Assembly (NCBI GenBank): GCA_001570385.1
Contig: BBYL01000008.1
Location: forward strand, 186,001-250,000
Source of the DNA: Microtetraspora glauca
GTDB taxonomy: Bacteria; Actinomycetota; Actinomycetes; Streptosporangiales; Streptosporangiaceae
Length of the DNA stretch: 64,000 nt
Direction: 5' to 3'
Part shown: one piece after another, positions 19,108 to 27,327 of the stretch
Numbering within the stretch: position 1 is the stretch's first letter
Layout: each line of letters starts with the position of its first letter
Notes under the pieces: generated by a model
What the model was told of the DNA's origin: nothing
Databases searched by the model: none
The model's input: the letters and a program-made list of their open reading frames with translations, nothing else
Translations under genes and position numbers: made by a program

Positions 19108-19854
19108 TCAGGCCAGCAGTTTGACGATCGCCACGATGCCGATGCAGACGATCACGCCGCGCAGCACCGGAGCCGGCAGCTTGCGGCCCACCCGGGCGCC
19201 GAGGAAGCCACCGACCGCGGTGCCCAGCGCGACCAGCAGCGCGGCCGTCCAGTCCACATGCGCGACCAGCGTGAACAGGATCGCCGCGGTCAGGTTGACC
19301 AGCAGCGACAGCAGGTTCTTGGCGGCGTTGACGCGCTGCAGCTCCTCGTCGAGGAAGACGCCGAGCAGGCCGATCAGCACGACACCCTGAGCCGCGCCGA
19401 AATAGCCGCCGTACATCCCAGCGCCCAGCACGCCCAGCCACAACCAGGGCCCTCCATGCGGGTGCGTACGCCGCCCGGCCAGCCAGCCGTTGAGCTTCGG
19501 CTGCACGACGACGAGCACGCAGGCCGCCCCGATCAGGACGGGGACGATGATCTGGAAGGCCTTCTCCGGCAACTGGAGGAGCAGCACACCGCCGATGAGC
19601 GAGCCGATGACGGACGCGACACCGAGCCTCATCAGCCGAGCCCGCTGCCCCTTGAGCTCGGGCAGATAGCCGAGCACACCGGTGACGCCTCCGGGGACCA
19701 GCCCGACGTTGTTGGAGACGTTCGCCACGATGGGAGGGAGACCCACCGCGAGCAGCGTCGGGAACGTGATGAGCGACCCCGATCCGACGACCGCGTTGAT
19801 GCCCCCGGCCCCGATACCGGCCGCGAACACCGCGGCCGCCTCCCACGGCGTCAC
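19108..19854 (-). CDS. TauE/SafE-family membrane transporter
   Basis: 248 residues with about eight hydrophobic segments and the two-fold pseudo-repeat of the family. The signature GAGGINAVVGSGSLITFPTLLAVGLPPIVANVSN near the N-terminus is diagnostic, and the second half repeats GMYGGYFGAAQGVVLIGLLGVF. Members export sulfite, sulfoacetate or other organosulfur anions. The substrate here is not indicated by neighbours. The ATG at 19854 is at the end of a GC-rich gap. Confidence 0.9.
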   Translation of the reverse strand: MTPWEAAAVFAAGIGAGGINAVVGSGSLITFPTLLAVGLPPIVANVSNNVGLVPGGVTGVLGYLPELKGQRARLMRLGVASVIGSLIGGVLLLQLPEKAFQIIVPVLIGAACVLVVVQPKLNGWLAGRRTHPHGGPWLWLGVLGAGMYGGYFGAAQGVVLIGLLGVFLDEELQRVNAAKNLLSLLVNLTAAILFTLVAHVDWTAALLVALGTAVGGFLGARVGRKLPAPVLRGVIVCIGIVAIVKLLA

Positions 19855-19967
19855 GATCTCTGCTCCCTCGAACGACTATCGCCCGATGCTATGGGGACGT
19901 CCGCCGGAGCCGCCCAGGCGGGGTACGGCAACGCGAACCGCGGCCGTGCCGTACGGGGAACCGCCGG

Positions 19968-20879
19968 TCAGGCGGGATCCTTGGTCGGGGCGAAGAGGCC
20001 GCCGAGGTTCTCCAGGGCCTTGCCCATCTCGGAGGGGATGATCCACACCTTGTTGGCGTCGCCCTTGGCGATCTCGGGCAGGGTCTGGAGGTACTGGTAG
20101 GCCAGCAGCCGCTGGTCGGGATTGCCCTCATGGATCGCCCGGAACACCATCGCGATGGCGTCGGCCTGGCCCTTGGCCCGCATCGCCTGCGCCTCCGCGT
20201 CGGCCTGGGCCCGGAGCACGACGGCCTCCGCCTCCCCCCTGGCCTTGAGCACGGCGGACTCCCGCTCACCCTGGGCGGTCAGGATGGCCGCCTGCTTCTG
20301 CCCCTCGGCACTGAGGATGGCGGCCCGCTTGTCACGGTCGGCCCGCATCTGCTTCTCCATCGAGTCCTGGATGGAGGGGGGCGGGTCGATCGCCTTGAGC
20401 TCGACCCGGTTCACCCGGATGCCCCATTTGCCGGTCGCGTCGTCGAGCACCCCGCGCAGCTCCGTGTTGATCTCCTCGCGGGAGGTCAGCGTGCGCTCCA
20501 GGTCCATGCCGCCGACCACGTTGCGCAGCGTCGTCACGGTGAGCTGCTCCACCGCGATGATGAAGCTCGCGATCTCATACGTGGCGGCCTTGGGGTCGGT
20601 CACCTGGAAGTAGATGACGGTGTCGATCGACACGACGAGGTTGTCGGAGGTGATCACCGGCTGTGGTGGGAAGGTGACGACCTGCTCGCGCAAATCCACC
20701 TCGACCTTGATCCGGTCGATGAACGGGACGACGATGTTCAGCCCGGCGTTCAGCGTGCGGTGGTAGCGGCCGAACCGCTCGACGATGCTCGCCGTGGCCT
20801 GGGGGATGATCCGGATCGTCCGGGTCAGCGCGAAGCCCGCGAGCGCGACCACGACCACGGCGGCGATGAGCTGAGCCAT
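19968..20879 (-). CDS. SPFH/band 7 (stomatin-like, QmcA type) membrane protein
   Basis: 303 residues. One N-terminal transmembrane helix (LIAAVVVVALAGFALT) then the SPFH domain: IIPQATASIVERFGRYHRTLNAGLNIVVPFID, QVVTFPPQPVITSDN, VVGGMDLERTLTSREEIN. A long Ala/Gln/Glu-rich coiled coil follows (AEGQKQAAILTAQGERESAVL). Such proteins form large membrane rings that organise proteases or lipid microdomains. NfeD, the usual partner, is absent here. A second paralogue is at 59714. Confidence 0.92.
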   Translation of the reverse strand: MAQLIAAVVVVALAGFALTRTIRIIPQATASIVERFGRYHRTLNAGLNIVVPFIDRIKVEVDLREQVVTFPPQPVITSDNLVVSIDTVIYFQVTDPKAATYEIASFIIAVEQLTVTTLRNVVGGMDLERTLTSREEINTELRGVLDDATGKWGIRVNRVELKAIDPPPSIQDSMEKQMRADRDKRAAILSAEGQKQAAILTAQGERESAVLKARGEAEAVVLRAQADAEAQAMRAKGQADAIAMVFRAIHEGNPDQRLLAYQYLQTLPEIAKGDANKVWIIPSEMGKALENLGGLFAPTKDPA

Positions 20880-20939
20880 CCGTCAACTCCAGTCCTTGGG
20901 TCTCGACTGGATGCTATGTGGTTTTGCCTTTACGCGCGG

Positions 20940-21728
20940 TCAGAACGGCCGGGCGTACCAGCGGTCGCCGGAACCCCGGTCGAGCCGCAGCGGCACGCCG
21001 AAGGTGCGGGACAGGTTGTCTCCGGTCATCACCGACTCCACTGGGCCCTGAGCGACCACGGAACCGTGGCGCAACAGCATCACGTGGGTGAACCCGCTCG
21101 GGATCTCCTCGACGTGGTGGGTGACCAGGATCATCGTCGGCGCCTTCGGGTCGCGCGCGAGCGCCCCGAGGCGGCGGACCAAGTCCTCACGCCCGGCCAC
21201 GTCGAGCCCGGCGGCGGGCTCGTCGAGCAGCAGGAGCTCGGGGTCCGGCATCAGGGCCCGGGCGATCTGCACCCGCTTGCGCTCTCCCTCGGACAGCGTG
21301 CCGAAGCGCCGCCTGATCAGGTGGGCGCAGCCGAGCTGGTCGATGAGCTCGACCGCGCGGGTGACGTCGTGGGAGTCGTACTCCTCGTTCCACCTGCCGA
21401 GGATGGCGTAGGACGCGGTCAGCACCAGGTCGATGACCTTCTCGTCCGGCGGCACCCGCTCGGCCAGCGCGGCGCTGGCGAGGCCGATTCTCGGGCGCAG
21501 GTCGAAGACGTCCGCCTGGCCGAGCCGCTCGCCGAGGATCTCGACCGATCCCTCCGAGGGGAAGAGCAGCGCCCCTGCCACCTGAAGCAACGTGGTCTTG
21601 CCCGCGCCGTTGGGACCGATGACGACCCAGCGCTCGTCCTCGCGGACGGACCAGTCGACGGCACGCAACAGCGCCGCGCCGTCCCTGCGAACCGTGACGT
21701 CCCGAAGCCGCAGCACCTGACCGCCCAT
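20940..21728 (-). CDS. stand-alone ABC ATPase
   Basis: 262 residues. The start is the ATG at 21728, with AGGAGGGGG four bases upstream. Walker A GPNGAGKTT, signature LSEGERKRVQIARAL, Walker B LLLLDEPAAGLDVAGRE and the H-loop LVTHHVEEIP are all intact. LSEGE instead of LSGGQ is common in the ModF/YlmA-like group. No permease gene adjoins, so its partner is elsewhere or it works without one. It is divergent from the 21799 gene. Confidence 0.88.
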   Translation of the reverse strand: MGGQVLRLRDVTVRRDGAALLRAVDWSVREDERWVVIGPNGAGKTTLLQVAGALLFPSEGSVEILGERLGQADVFDLRPRIGLASAALAERVPPDEKVIDLVLTASYAILGRWNEEYDSHDVTRAVELIDQLGCAHLIRRRFGTLSEGERKRVQIARALMPDPELLLLDEPAAGLDVAGREDLVRRLGALARDPKAPTMILVTHHVEEIPSGFTHVMLLRHGSVVAQGPVESVMTGDNLSRTFGVPLRLDRGSGDRWYARPF

Positions 21729-21798
21729 GAGGCCCCCTCCTGTGGTTACTCCAGATAAAACTATTGCAGCCGGTCGGCATATCGTGGATCGGGTGCGT

Positions 21799-22521
21799 AT
21801 GGATTCACCGATCTCAGCCGTCCTCGTCTCGTGGGGAAACGCCTGGCTCGGCGGCCACGTCGGACTCGACGAGGCCGTGGACCGCGTCGAGCGCGCAGGT
21901 GGTCCCCAGGTCGTGGCCGACGGCCCCATGGAATCGACGCTCCGCGCGTTCCTCGCCGGGCTCCGGTCGGAGGGCCTCGACTCGTTCCGGCTGGCCCTGC
22001 CGGTCCCCGGCGACCCGCTCGGGCTGGCCGGCCCGCCCGCCTTCAACATCAGCGCCATCGACGCCGGTCAGGCCGTGATAGCCGTACTGCGCGGCCGGCG
22101 CCTCGGCCTGGTGCCCGAGTCCGACAGACGGGGCTCGTCGTACTCGGGGGTGCGCTGGACGGTCGTCGAGTCGGCGGACAGCGAGCCCTACGTGCCGTCG
22201 CTGGCCGAGGCCGAGCATGCCCTGACCAGCGCCATGCGGACCGCGACGGACGTTTTGCACGGCGTGGCGGGTCCCGGCGCCGGGACTCCCACCTTGGAGG
22301 ACATCGGCGAGGATCTCGCCCCCGGCTATCCCGGACGCGCCCACAGGGTCGGCGCCCTCGCGGCCCGGCTGGCCGTGGCGCTCCGCCTCGCCGGGGAGCG
22401 CGGCCTGACCTCCGGGCAACTCGCCGTGCGGAGCGAGGCCCTGCGCGAGCTGGACCGGGCCGTACGGCGGGCACGGGTGGCCGCCCACCACGCCATCGTG
22501 GAGGGGCAGCGGCAGGGCTGA
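21799..22521 (+). CDS. hypothetical protein conserved in character with actinomycetes
   Basis: 240 residues starting at an ATG in GTGCGTATG (GTG at 21793 is possible). Soluble, with no signal peptide. The first half has mixed alpha/beta character (AVLVSWGNAWLGGHVGLDEAVDRV, ESTLRAFLAGLRSEGLDSFRLALPVPGDPLGL). The second half is helical and basic, with LAARLAVALRLAGERGL near the C-terminus. No catalytic motif or family recognised. Its stop is only four bases from the stop of the convergent response regulator gene. Confidence 0.75.
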   Translation: MDSPISAVLVSWGNAWLGGHVGLDEAVDRVERAGGPQVVADGPMESTLRAFLAGLRSEGLDSFRLALPVPGDPLGLAGPPAFNISAIDAGQAVIAVLRGRRLGLVPESDRRGSSYSGVRWTVVESADSEPYVPSLAEAEHALTSAMRTATDVLHGVAGPGAGTPTLEDIGEDLAPGYPGRAHRVGALAARLAVALRLAGERGLTSGQLAVRSEALRELDRAVRRARVAAHHAIVEGQRQG

Positions 22522-22525
22522 GCCC

Positions 22526-23155
22526 TCAGGCGAGGCCATGCCGTACCGCGAAGAGGGCGGCCTGGGTCCGGTCCTGGACGCCGAGCTTCATCAGAACGTT
22601 GGAGACATGGGTCTTCACGGTCTTCTCCGCGACGAGCAACTCCCGGGCGATCTCCCGGTTGGACCGGCCCCCGGCGATCAGCCGCAGGACCTCGCGCTCC
22701 CTGTCCGTGAGTCCCGCGCCCGCCTCCGCCGGGCGGCGGTCCTCACTGGAGATCATGGCCTCGGCGGCCTCGGGGGCGAGCAGCACCTGGCCTCCGTGGA
22801 CCGCCCGGATGGCCTGGACCAGGGCGGTGGGATCGACGTCCTTGTAGAGGAACCCGGCCGCTCCGGCCCGCATGGCGGGCGCGACGTCGCCCCGATCGCT
22901 GACCGAGGTCAGCACGATCACGCGCGTGCCGTGCTCACCGGCCGCGCTGAGCCGGGTCAGCGCGCCCAGGCCGTCGAGTACGGGCATCTTCAGGTCGAGG
23001 AGCAGGATGTCCGGCCGGAGCGACTCGGCCAGCTCGACCGCCTCCGCGCCGTCGGCCGCCTCGCCCACGACGGCCAGGTCCTCCTGGATCTCCAGGAATG
23101 TGCGCAGGCCCTGCCGGACGATCGGGTGGTCGTCGGCGATCAGGACACGGATCAT
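22526..23155 (-). CDS. NarL/LuxR-type response regulator
   Basis: 209 residues. Receiver domain with acidic pocket ([14 protein letters not shown]), phosphoacceptor Asp in [15 protein letters not shown] and switch residues in VIVLTSVSD. The C-terminal LuxR helix-turn-helix is [43 protein letters not shown]. It is translated after the histidine kinase with a four-base overlap, so the two form one system. The output genes are unknown. Confidence 0.94.
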   Translation of the reverse strand: MIRVLIADDHPIVRQGLRTFLEIQEDLAVVGEAADGAEAVELAESLRPDILLLDLKMPVLDGLGALTRLSAAGEHGTRVIVLTSVSDRGDVAPAMRAGAAGFLYKDVDPTALVQAIRAVHGGQVLLAPEAAEAMISSEDRRPAEAGAGLTDREREVLRLIAGGRSNREIARELLVAEKTVKTHVSNVLMKLGVQDRTQAALFAVRHGLA

Positions 23156-24315
23156 GCGGGCACCACCAGACGGACCGTCGTACCCGCTCCGGGGGCGGCG
23201 ACCACCTCGAGCGATCCCCGGGCGTTCTCCGCGCGGTCGCGCATCGAGGCCAGGCCGAGCCCTCGGGCGGCGTCGGCCGCGAGGTCGAACCCCTTCCCGT
23301 CGTCGCCGACCTCCAGGACCAGCGTGGTGTCGAGGCGCGAGAGCCGTACGTCGATGTGGGCGGCCTCGGCGTGCCGCAGCGCGTTGTGCAGCGCCTCCTG
23401 TGCCACCCGCAGCACGGTGACTTCGGCGGTGACTTCGGCCCGCGGCGCTCCGGCGGGATCGCCGTCGAAAGTGAAACGCGCCGACACCGGATGCAGCCGG
23501 TCGAGCAGGTGGACGTGCTTGCGCAGGGTCTCGACCAGGCCGTGCCGGTCGAGCTCGGCCGGGCGCAGCTCGACGATCACAGCGCGCAACTCGGCCAGCG
23601 CCTCACCCGCCAGGCGCCGCACCTGGTCGATCTCCCTCGCCGCCCGCGCGGGATCGGTCTCCAGCAGCGACGCGGCGGCCTGCGCGGTCAGCCGCAGCGA
23701 GAACAGCTTCTGCGTGACGGCGTCGTGGAGTTCGTGCGCCATGCGCGTGCGCTCTTCGATCACGGTCAGCTCGCGTCCGCGCTCGTAGAGCCTGGCGTTG
23801 GTGAGCGCGATGGCGGCGTGCGCCGCGAACATCGTGAGCAGTTCCTCGTCGGCGGCGGTGAACCCGCCGGGCGTGCGCTTGTTGGAGAGGAAGATGATGC
23901 CGAGGACCTGGTCCCCGTCGCGGATCGGCACGCCGAGGAAGTCCTTGAGCACGGGATGCGCCCTCGGCCACCACTCGAACCGCGGATCCTTGCGGATGTC
24001 GGGCAACCGGACCGGATCGCCCTCGCGGAGCATCGCGCCGAGCATGCCGTGTTGCCGCGGGGTCGGGCCGATGGCCTCCCACTGCTCCTCGGACATGCCC
24101 TCGGCGACGAACTCGGCGAACGCGCCCTGGTCGTCGGGGACGCCGAGCGCGGCGTAGCGCGCGTCGAGCAGCTGGCCCGCCGAGCGCACGATGACCTGCA
24201 GCACCTCGCGCACCGAGAGGTGCCGGGTGACGGCGAGCACGGCCGAGCTGACGGCGTGCAGGACGGCGTCACGACCGGAGGTGTCCGGTGGTCGGTCATG
24301 TGTTCGCTCGGCCAC
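23152..24315 (-). CDS. GAF-domain sensor histidine kinase
   Basis: 387 residues, no membrane segment. A GAF domain (about residues 40-185; [48 protein letters not shown]) precedes the HisKA_3 phosphoacceptor helix [18 protein letters not shown] and the HATPase domain ([33 protein letters not shown]). This resembles the DevS/DosS and LiaS-like group; one GAF and no haem-binding evidence. It is coupled with the response regulator at 22526. The stimulus is probably a cytosolic small molecule or redox signal. Confidence 0.92.
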   Translation of the reverse strand: MAERTHDRPPDTSGRDAVLHAVSSAVLAVTRHLSVREVLQVIVRSAGQLLDARYAALGVPDDQGAFAEFVAEGMSEEQWEAIGPTPRQHGMLGAMLREGDPVRLPDIRKDPRFEWWPRAHPVLKDFLGVPIRDGDQVLGIIFLSNKRTPGGFTAADEELLTMFAAHAAIALTNARLYERGRELTVIEERTRMAHELHDAVTQKLFSLRLTAQAAASLLETDPARAAREIDQVRRLAGEALAELRAVIVELRPAELDRHGLVETLRKHVHLLDRLHPVSARFTFDGDPAGAPRAEVTAEVTVLRVAQEALHNALRHAEAAHIDVRLSRLDTTLVLEVGDDGKGFDLAADAARGLGLASMRDRAENARGSLEVVAAPGAGTTVRLVVPA

Positions 24316-24380
24316 GCCCCCACCATATGGTGGGCCGCCGACATATCCGCGCCGGCCCGGGGCCTCCGGGGCCGGTCCCG

Positions 24381-24428
24381 CCGGTCTTGCCGCCGGTCTT
24401 GCCGCCGGTCTTGCCGCCGGTCGTCCTG
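24381..24428. repeat. 12-bp tandem repeat in a divergent promoter gap
   Basis: CCGGTCTTGCCG three times exactly (24381-24416) and a diverged fourth copy, with looser GCCGGTC-type copies continuing to about 24477. It lies between the histidine kinase start and the SDR start. Confidence 0.85.
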
Positions 24429-24563
24429 CCGGTCGGCGAGACGGTCCCGCCGGTCGTCGGGATGGTCCCGCCGGTCCTAGGGCTGGTCCTAGGGCGAACG
24501 CCCGGGCCGGGCACGGCCTCGCGCCCGATGTACGGCGAGCGCCGGGTTCCTAGCGTGAGCGCC

Positions 24564-25238
24564 ATGAAGCACGCACTCATCACCGGCGCATCCCGAGGAC
24601 TCGGGCTGGCGCTCGCCAGGTCTCTCGCGGCGGACGGGTGGGCGCTCACGCTCACCGCCCGGGGCGAGGAGGATCTCCACTGCGCCGCCTTCGACCTCGA
24701 CACCTCCGCCGACGTGACCGCCATCGCGGGGGACGTGACAGATCCCGCCCATCGCGCCCGGCTGGCGGAGGCCGTACCGCGTCTGGATCTGCTGGTGAAC
24801 AACGCCAGCGGGCTGGGGGCGGTGCCGCTTCCCCCGCTCGCCGGATATCCGCTCGACGACCTGCGCGACCTGTTCGAGGCCAACGTGATCGCCCCGCTCG
24901 CGCTGATCCAGGCCACGCTGCCCGCTCTTCGCGCGCGCGGCGGAGCGGTGCTGAACATCTCGTCCGACGCGGCGGTCGAGCCGTACGAGGGCTGGGGCGG
25001 CTACGGGGCGACCAAGGCCGCGCTGGACCAGATCTCCAACGTGCTGGCCGTCGAGGAGCCCGGCATCACGGTCTGGTGGGTGGACCCCGGAGAGATGCGT
25101 ACGCGGATGCTCGCCGACGCCGTGGGCGCGGAGGAGGCGGCCGCCGCTCCCGAGCCGGAGACCGTGGCCTCCGCGTTGCTGCGCCTCATCGCCGCCCGAC
25201 CGGCCGGCGGCAGGTTCACGCGGGACGCACTCGAATGA
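24564..25238 (+). CDS. short-chain dehydrogenase/reductase
   Basis: 224 residues, NAD(P)-dependent oxidoreductase. Cofactor loop TGASRGLGLALARSL, NNAS motif in LLVNNASGLG, catalytic Ser in NISSDAA, and the YxxxK pair in GGYGATKAALDQ, then the PG motif WVDPGEMRTRM. TG/SRG spacing fits NADP preference but this is weak evidence. A GTG nine bases upstream is an alternative start. The stop overlaps the next gene's ATG (ATGA), so it is coupled to the QueA-like gene. Substrate unknown. Confidence 0.92.
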   Translation: MKHALITGASRGLGLALARSLAADGWALTLTARGEEDLHCAAFDLDTSADVTAIAGDVTDPAHRARLAEAVPRLDLLVNNASGLGAVPLPPLAGYPLDDLRDLFEANVIAPLALIQATLPALRARGGAVLNISSDAAVEPYEGWGGYGATKAALDQISNVLAVEEPGITVWWVDPGEMRTRMLADAVGAEEAAAAPEPETVASALLRLIAARPAGGRFTRDALE

Positions 25239-26389
25239 GCTCGGCCATCGACTTCACGCTGCCCGCCGTACGGGAGGCGCACGAGCCCCCGGAGGCGCGC
25301 GGGCTCGGGCGGGACGGGGTGCGGCTGCTCGTCTCGCGCAAGGACACCGGGGAGATCGGACATCGGGCGTTCCGGGACCTGCCCGCGATCCTCGCGCCCG
25401 GCGACCTGCTCGTGGTGAACAACTCCGCGACCATGGCCGCCGCCGTACGGCTCGATCGCCTGGCCGTGCACTTCTCCGGCGAACTGCCCACAGGAGAGTG
25501 GCTGATCGAGCTCAGGCGGCGTACGGGCGGGGCCACCGAGCCCTACATGGGAGGGGCGCCGGGAGAGTGGTTGCCCCTGCCAGGACAGGCCACACTGCGG
25601 CTCGTGTCCCGGGAGACGCCACGGTTGTGGCGTGCCGTCCTGAACCGTGACGTGCCGTCCTATCTGGAGAGGTACGGCGTGCCGATCCGCTACTCGTACG
25701 TGGCGCGGGACTGGCCGCTGGACCACTACCAGACCGTGTTCGGGGTCGAGCCGGGCAGCGCGGAGATGCCGAGCGCGGGGCGCCCGTTCACGGCGGCCCT
25801 GGTCACCGCGCTGGTCTCGCGGGGCGTCACAGTCGCGCCGATCACGCTGCACACCGGGGTCGCGTCGCCGGAGAAGGACGAACCGCCGTATCCCGAGCGG
25901 TTCTCCGTGCCCGCGTCCACGGCCCGGCTGGTGAACCTCACACGCGAGAACGGCGGGCGGGTCATCGCCGTCGGCACGACGGTGGTGCGCGCGCTGGAGA
26001 GCGCGGCTCTGCCCCGGCCCGACCTGGCCCGGCCTGATCTGATCGGGCCCGATCTGACCCGGCCTGATCCGCCCCGGCCTGATCCGCCCCGGGCTGATCT
26101 GGTCGGCCCTGCGCGGACCGGGCCTGATCTGGTCGGCCCTGCGCGGACCGGGCTTGGGCGGACCGGGCCTGTGTGGGCGGCCGAAGGGTGGACGTCGCAC
26201 ATCGTGACCCCATCCGAAGGCGTACGGGCGGTGGACGGGCTGCTCACGGGGCTGCACGAGCCACGCTCCAGCCACCTCATGATGTTGTCGGCCATCACAG
26301 AGCAGGACCTGCTGTCCCGCTCCTATCGGGCCGCGCTCGACGAGGGCTACCTCTGGCACGAGTTCGGGGACACGCACCTCATCCTCTAG
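25235..26389 (+). CDS. queA: QueA-like S-adenosylmethionine:tRNA ribosyltransferase-isomerase with repeat insert
   Basis: 384 residues. QueA transfers and isomerises the ribosyl moiety of S-adenosylmethionine onto 7-aminomethyl-7-deazaguanine in tRNA (queuosine pathway). Motifs: GDLLVVNNSATMAA, WPLDHYQTVFGVEPGSAEMPSAGRPF, PITLHTGVASP, VIAVGTTVVRALESAA, WTSHIVTPSEGVRAVDGLLTGLHEP. The family reads through VRALESA to GWTxxxI directly. Here about 50 residues of pentapeptide repeats (26015-26164) interrupt that joint. No other queuosine genes are seen, so it may be a paralogue with another RNA or small-molecule role. Confidence 0.82.
   Translation: MSSAIDFTLPAVREAHEPPEARGLGRDGVRLLVSRKDTGEIGHRAFRDLPAILAPGDLLVVNNSATMAAAVRLDRLAVHFSGELPTGEWLIELRRRTGGATEPYMGGAPGEWLPLPGQATLRLVSRETPRLWRAVLNRDVPSYLERYGVPIRYSYVARDWPLDHYQTVFGVEPGSAEMPSAGRPFTAALVTALVSRGVTVAPITLHTGVASPEKDEPPYPERFSVPASTARLVNLTRENGGRVIAVGTTVVRALESAALPRPDLARPDLIGPDLTRPDPPRPDPPRADLVGPARTGPDLVGPARTGLGRTGPVWAAEGWTSHIVTPSEGVRAVDGLLTGLHEPRSSHLMMLSAITEQDLLSRSYRAALDEGYLWHEFGDTHLIL
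26015..26164 (+). repeat. in-frame array of ten 15-bp (pentapeptide) units
   Basis: Encodes RPDLA RPDLI GPDLT RPDPP and so on, ending GPART GLGRT. Includes an exact 30-bp duplication (26094-26123 and 26124-26153, CTGATCTGGTCGGCCC...). It is a multiple of three throughout, so the QueA-like frame is kept. Confidence 0.9.
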
Positions 26390-26401
26390 CACCCAGCCCG
26401 C

Positions 26402-26471
26402 AGCCCCGCACAGGCAGCCGCCCCCGCACAGGCAGCCGCCCCCGCACAGGCAGCCGCCCCCGCACAGGCAA
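26402..26471. repeat. 18-bp tandem repeat after the QueA-like gene
   Basis: Unit GCACAGGCAGCCGCCCCC; copies start at 26408, 26426, 26444 and a diverged one at 26462. It begins about 12 bases after the stop. Confidence 0.85.
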
Positions 26472-26554
26472 CCAGCCGAGCCCAGACTCCGCGCGACAAC
26501 CACCCCGGCACGGACTCTGCGCAGACGGCCGGTCCGGCGCAGACAACCAGGACA

Positions 26555-26700
26555 AATGGCGACATTTCGCCTTTAAACCTAAATTGAGTAAAGTATCCAT
26601 AAAAAGATCTTTACGCATGATCCCAGAAGTGGTAGAAACCTTTGCGTTTACTGGGGGGCCTTTCTTCAACTTCCCCCCTTCGTCCTCTGGGAGACAAACA
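26555..26700 (+). promoter_or_regulatory. low-GC leader and promoter region of the 26702 gene
   Basis: AT-rich stretch that stands out from its surroundings, with the inverted pair GTAAAG (26588) / CTTTAC (26609) and runs such as ATAAAAAGATCTTTAC. GGGAG lies nine bases before the ATG. It should hold the promoter of the exported protein; the sigma factor cannot be named. Confidence 0.45.
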
Positions 26701-26701
26701 C

Positions 26702-27259
26702 ATGCGTCACCCGATCGCAAAGATCGCCATGCTCGCGCTGGTCGCCCCGCTCACGGGGGCCACGCTTCTCGCTACCGCGCCGGCCGGCGCCACCGCGGCG
26801 TCCGTCGCCAGGGCCGACGATCCGTACAGCATCTTCAAGATCTCCAACGTGAAGTACACGAAGAAGGCCAAGGCGGGCGCGACGGTCAAGTACTCCTTCA
26901 CCGCGACCAACACCGGTCCGCACCCCGCGGACTATTACTACATCGGCGGCATCCTGCCCAAGGGCGTCGACACCAAGAAGAAGCTCTACTGGGACGGCCC
27001 CAAGGGCACGAAGTGCGACTGGGAGGGCCGCGAGTTCTGGTGCTGGACCCCGCACGTCCTTGACGTCGACGAGAGCGACTGGCTCTACATCGAGTTCCGC
27101 CTGAAGAAGACCGCGCGTGGCGCCCAGGTGGGCGAGGTCGGCGCGATCAACTTCGACGTTCCCCACGGCGCCGAGAACCTCGACAAGAAGCGCCTCAAGG
27201 AGCTCGGCATCAAGGGCTGGATCTACACCAGGAAGATCAAGACCCAGGTCGTTCGCTAG
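26702..27259 (+). CDS. secreted DUF11/CARDB-like protein
   Basis: 185 residues. Signal peptide (KIAMLALVAPLTGATLLATAPAGATA) then a single Ig-like domain. VKYTKKAKAGATVKYSFTATNTGPHPADYYYIGGILPKGV is the DUF11 pattern (ideal form: V-Y-T-VxNTGPxxA), with Trp-rich strands around a Cys pair (TKCDWEG and EFWCWTP). The C-terminal part is Lys-rich. No sorting signal or anchor seen, so it is likely released or wall-associated. Function unknown. Two hairpins follow, the stronger at 27359. Confidence 0.75.
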   Translation: MRHPIAKIAMLALVAPLTGATLLATAPAGATAASVARADDPYSIFKISNVKYTKKAKAGATVKYSFTATNTGPHPADYYYIGGILPKGVDTKKKLYWDGPKGTKCDWEGREFWCWTPHVLDVDESDWLYIEFRLKKTARGAQVGEVGAINFDVPHGAENLDKKRLKELGIKGWIYTRKIKTQVVR

Positions 27260-27327
27260 TGCCCCTCCCGGCACTGGATCGGACCTGACGGACCTTCCTC
27301 GCCGCACGCTGACGCGAGCGGCGTCCG

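Noticed and set aside
24296..24958. A minus frame with TGGK repeats across the 12-bp array
   Set aside because: It is the translation of the intergenic tandem repeat joined to the antisense of the SDR gene.
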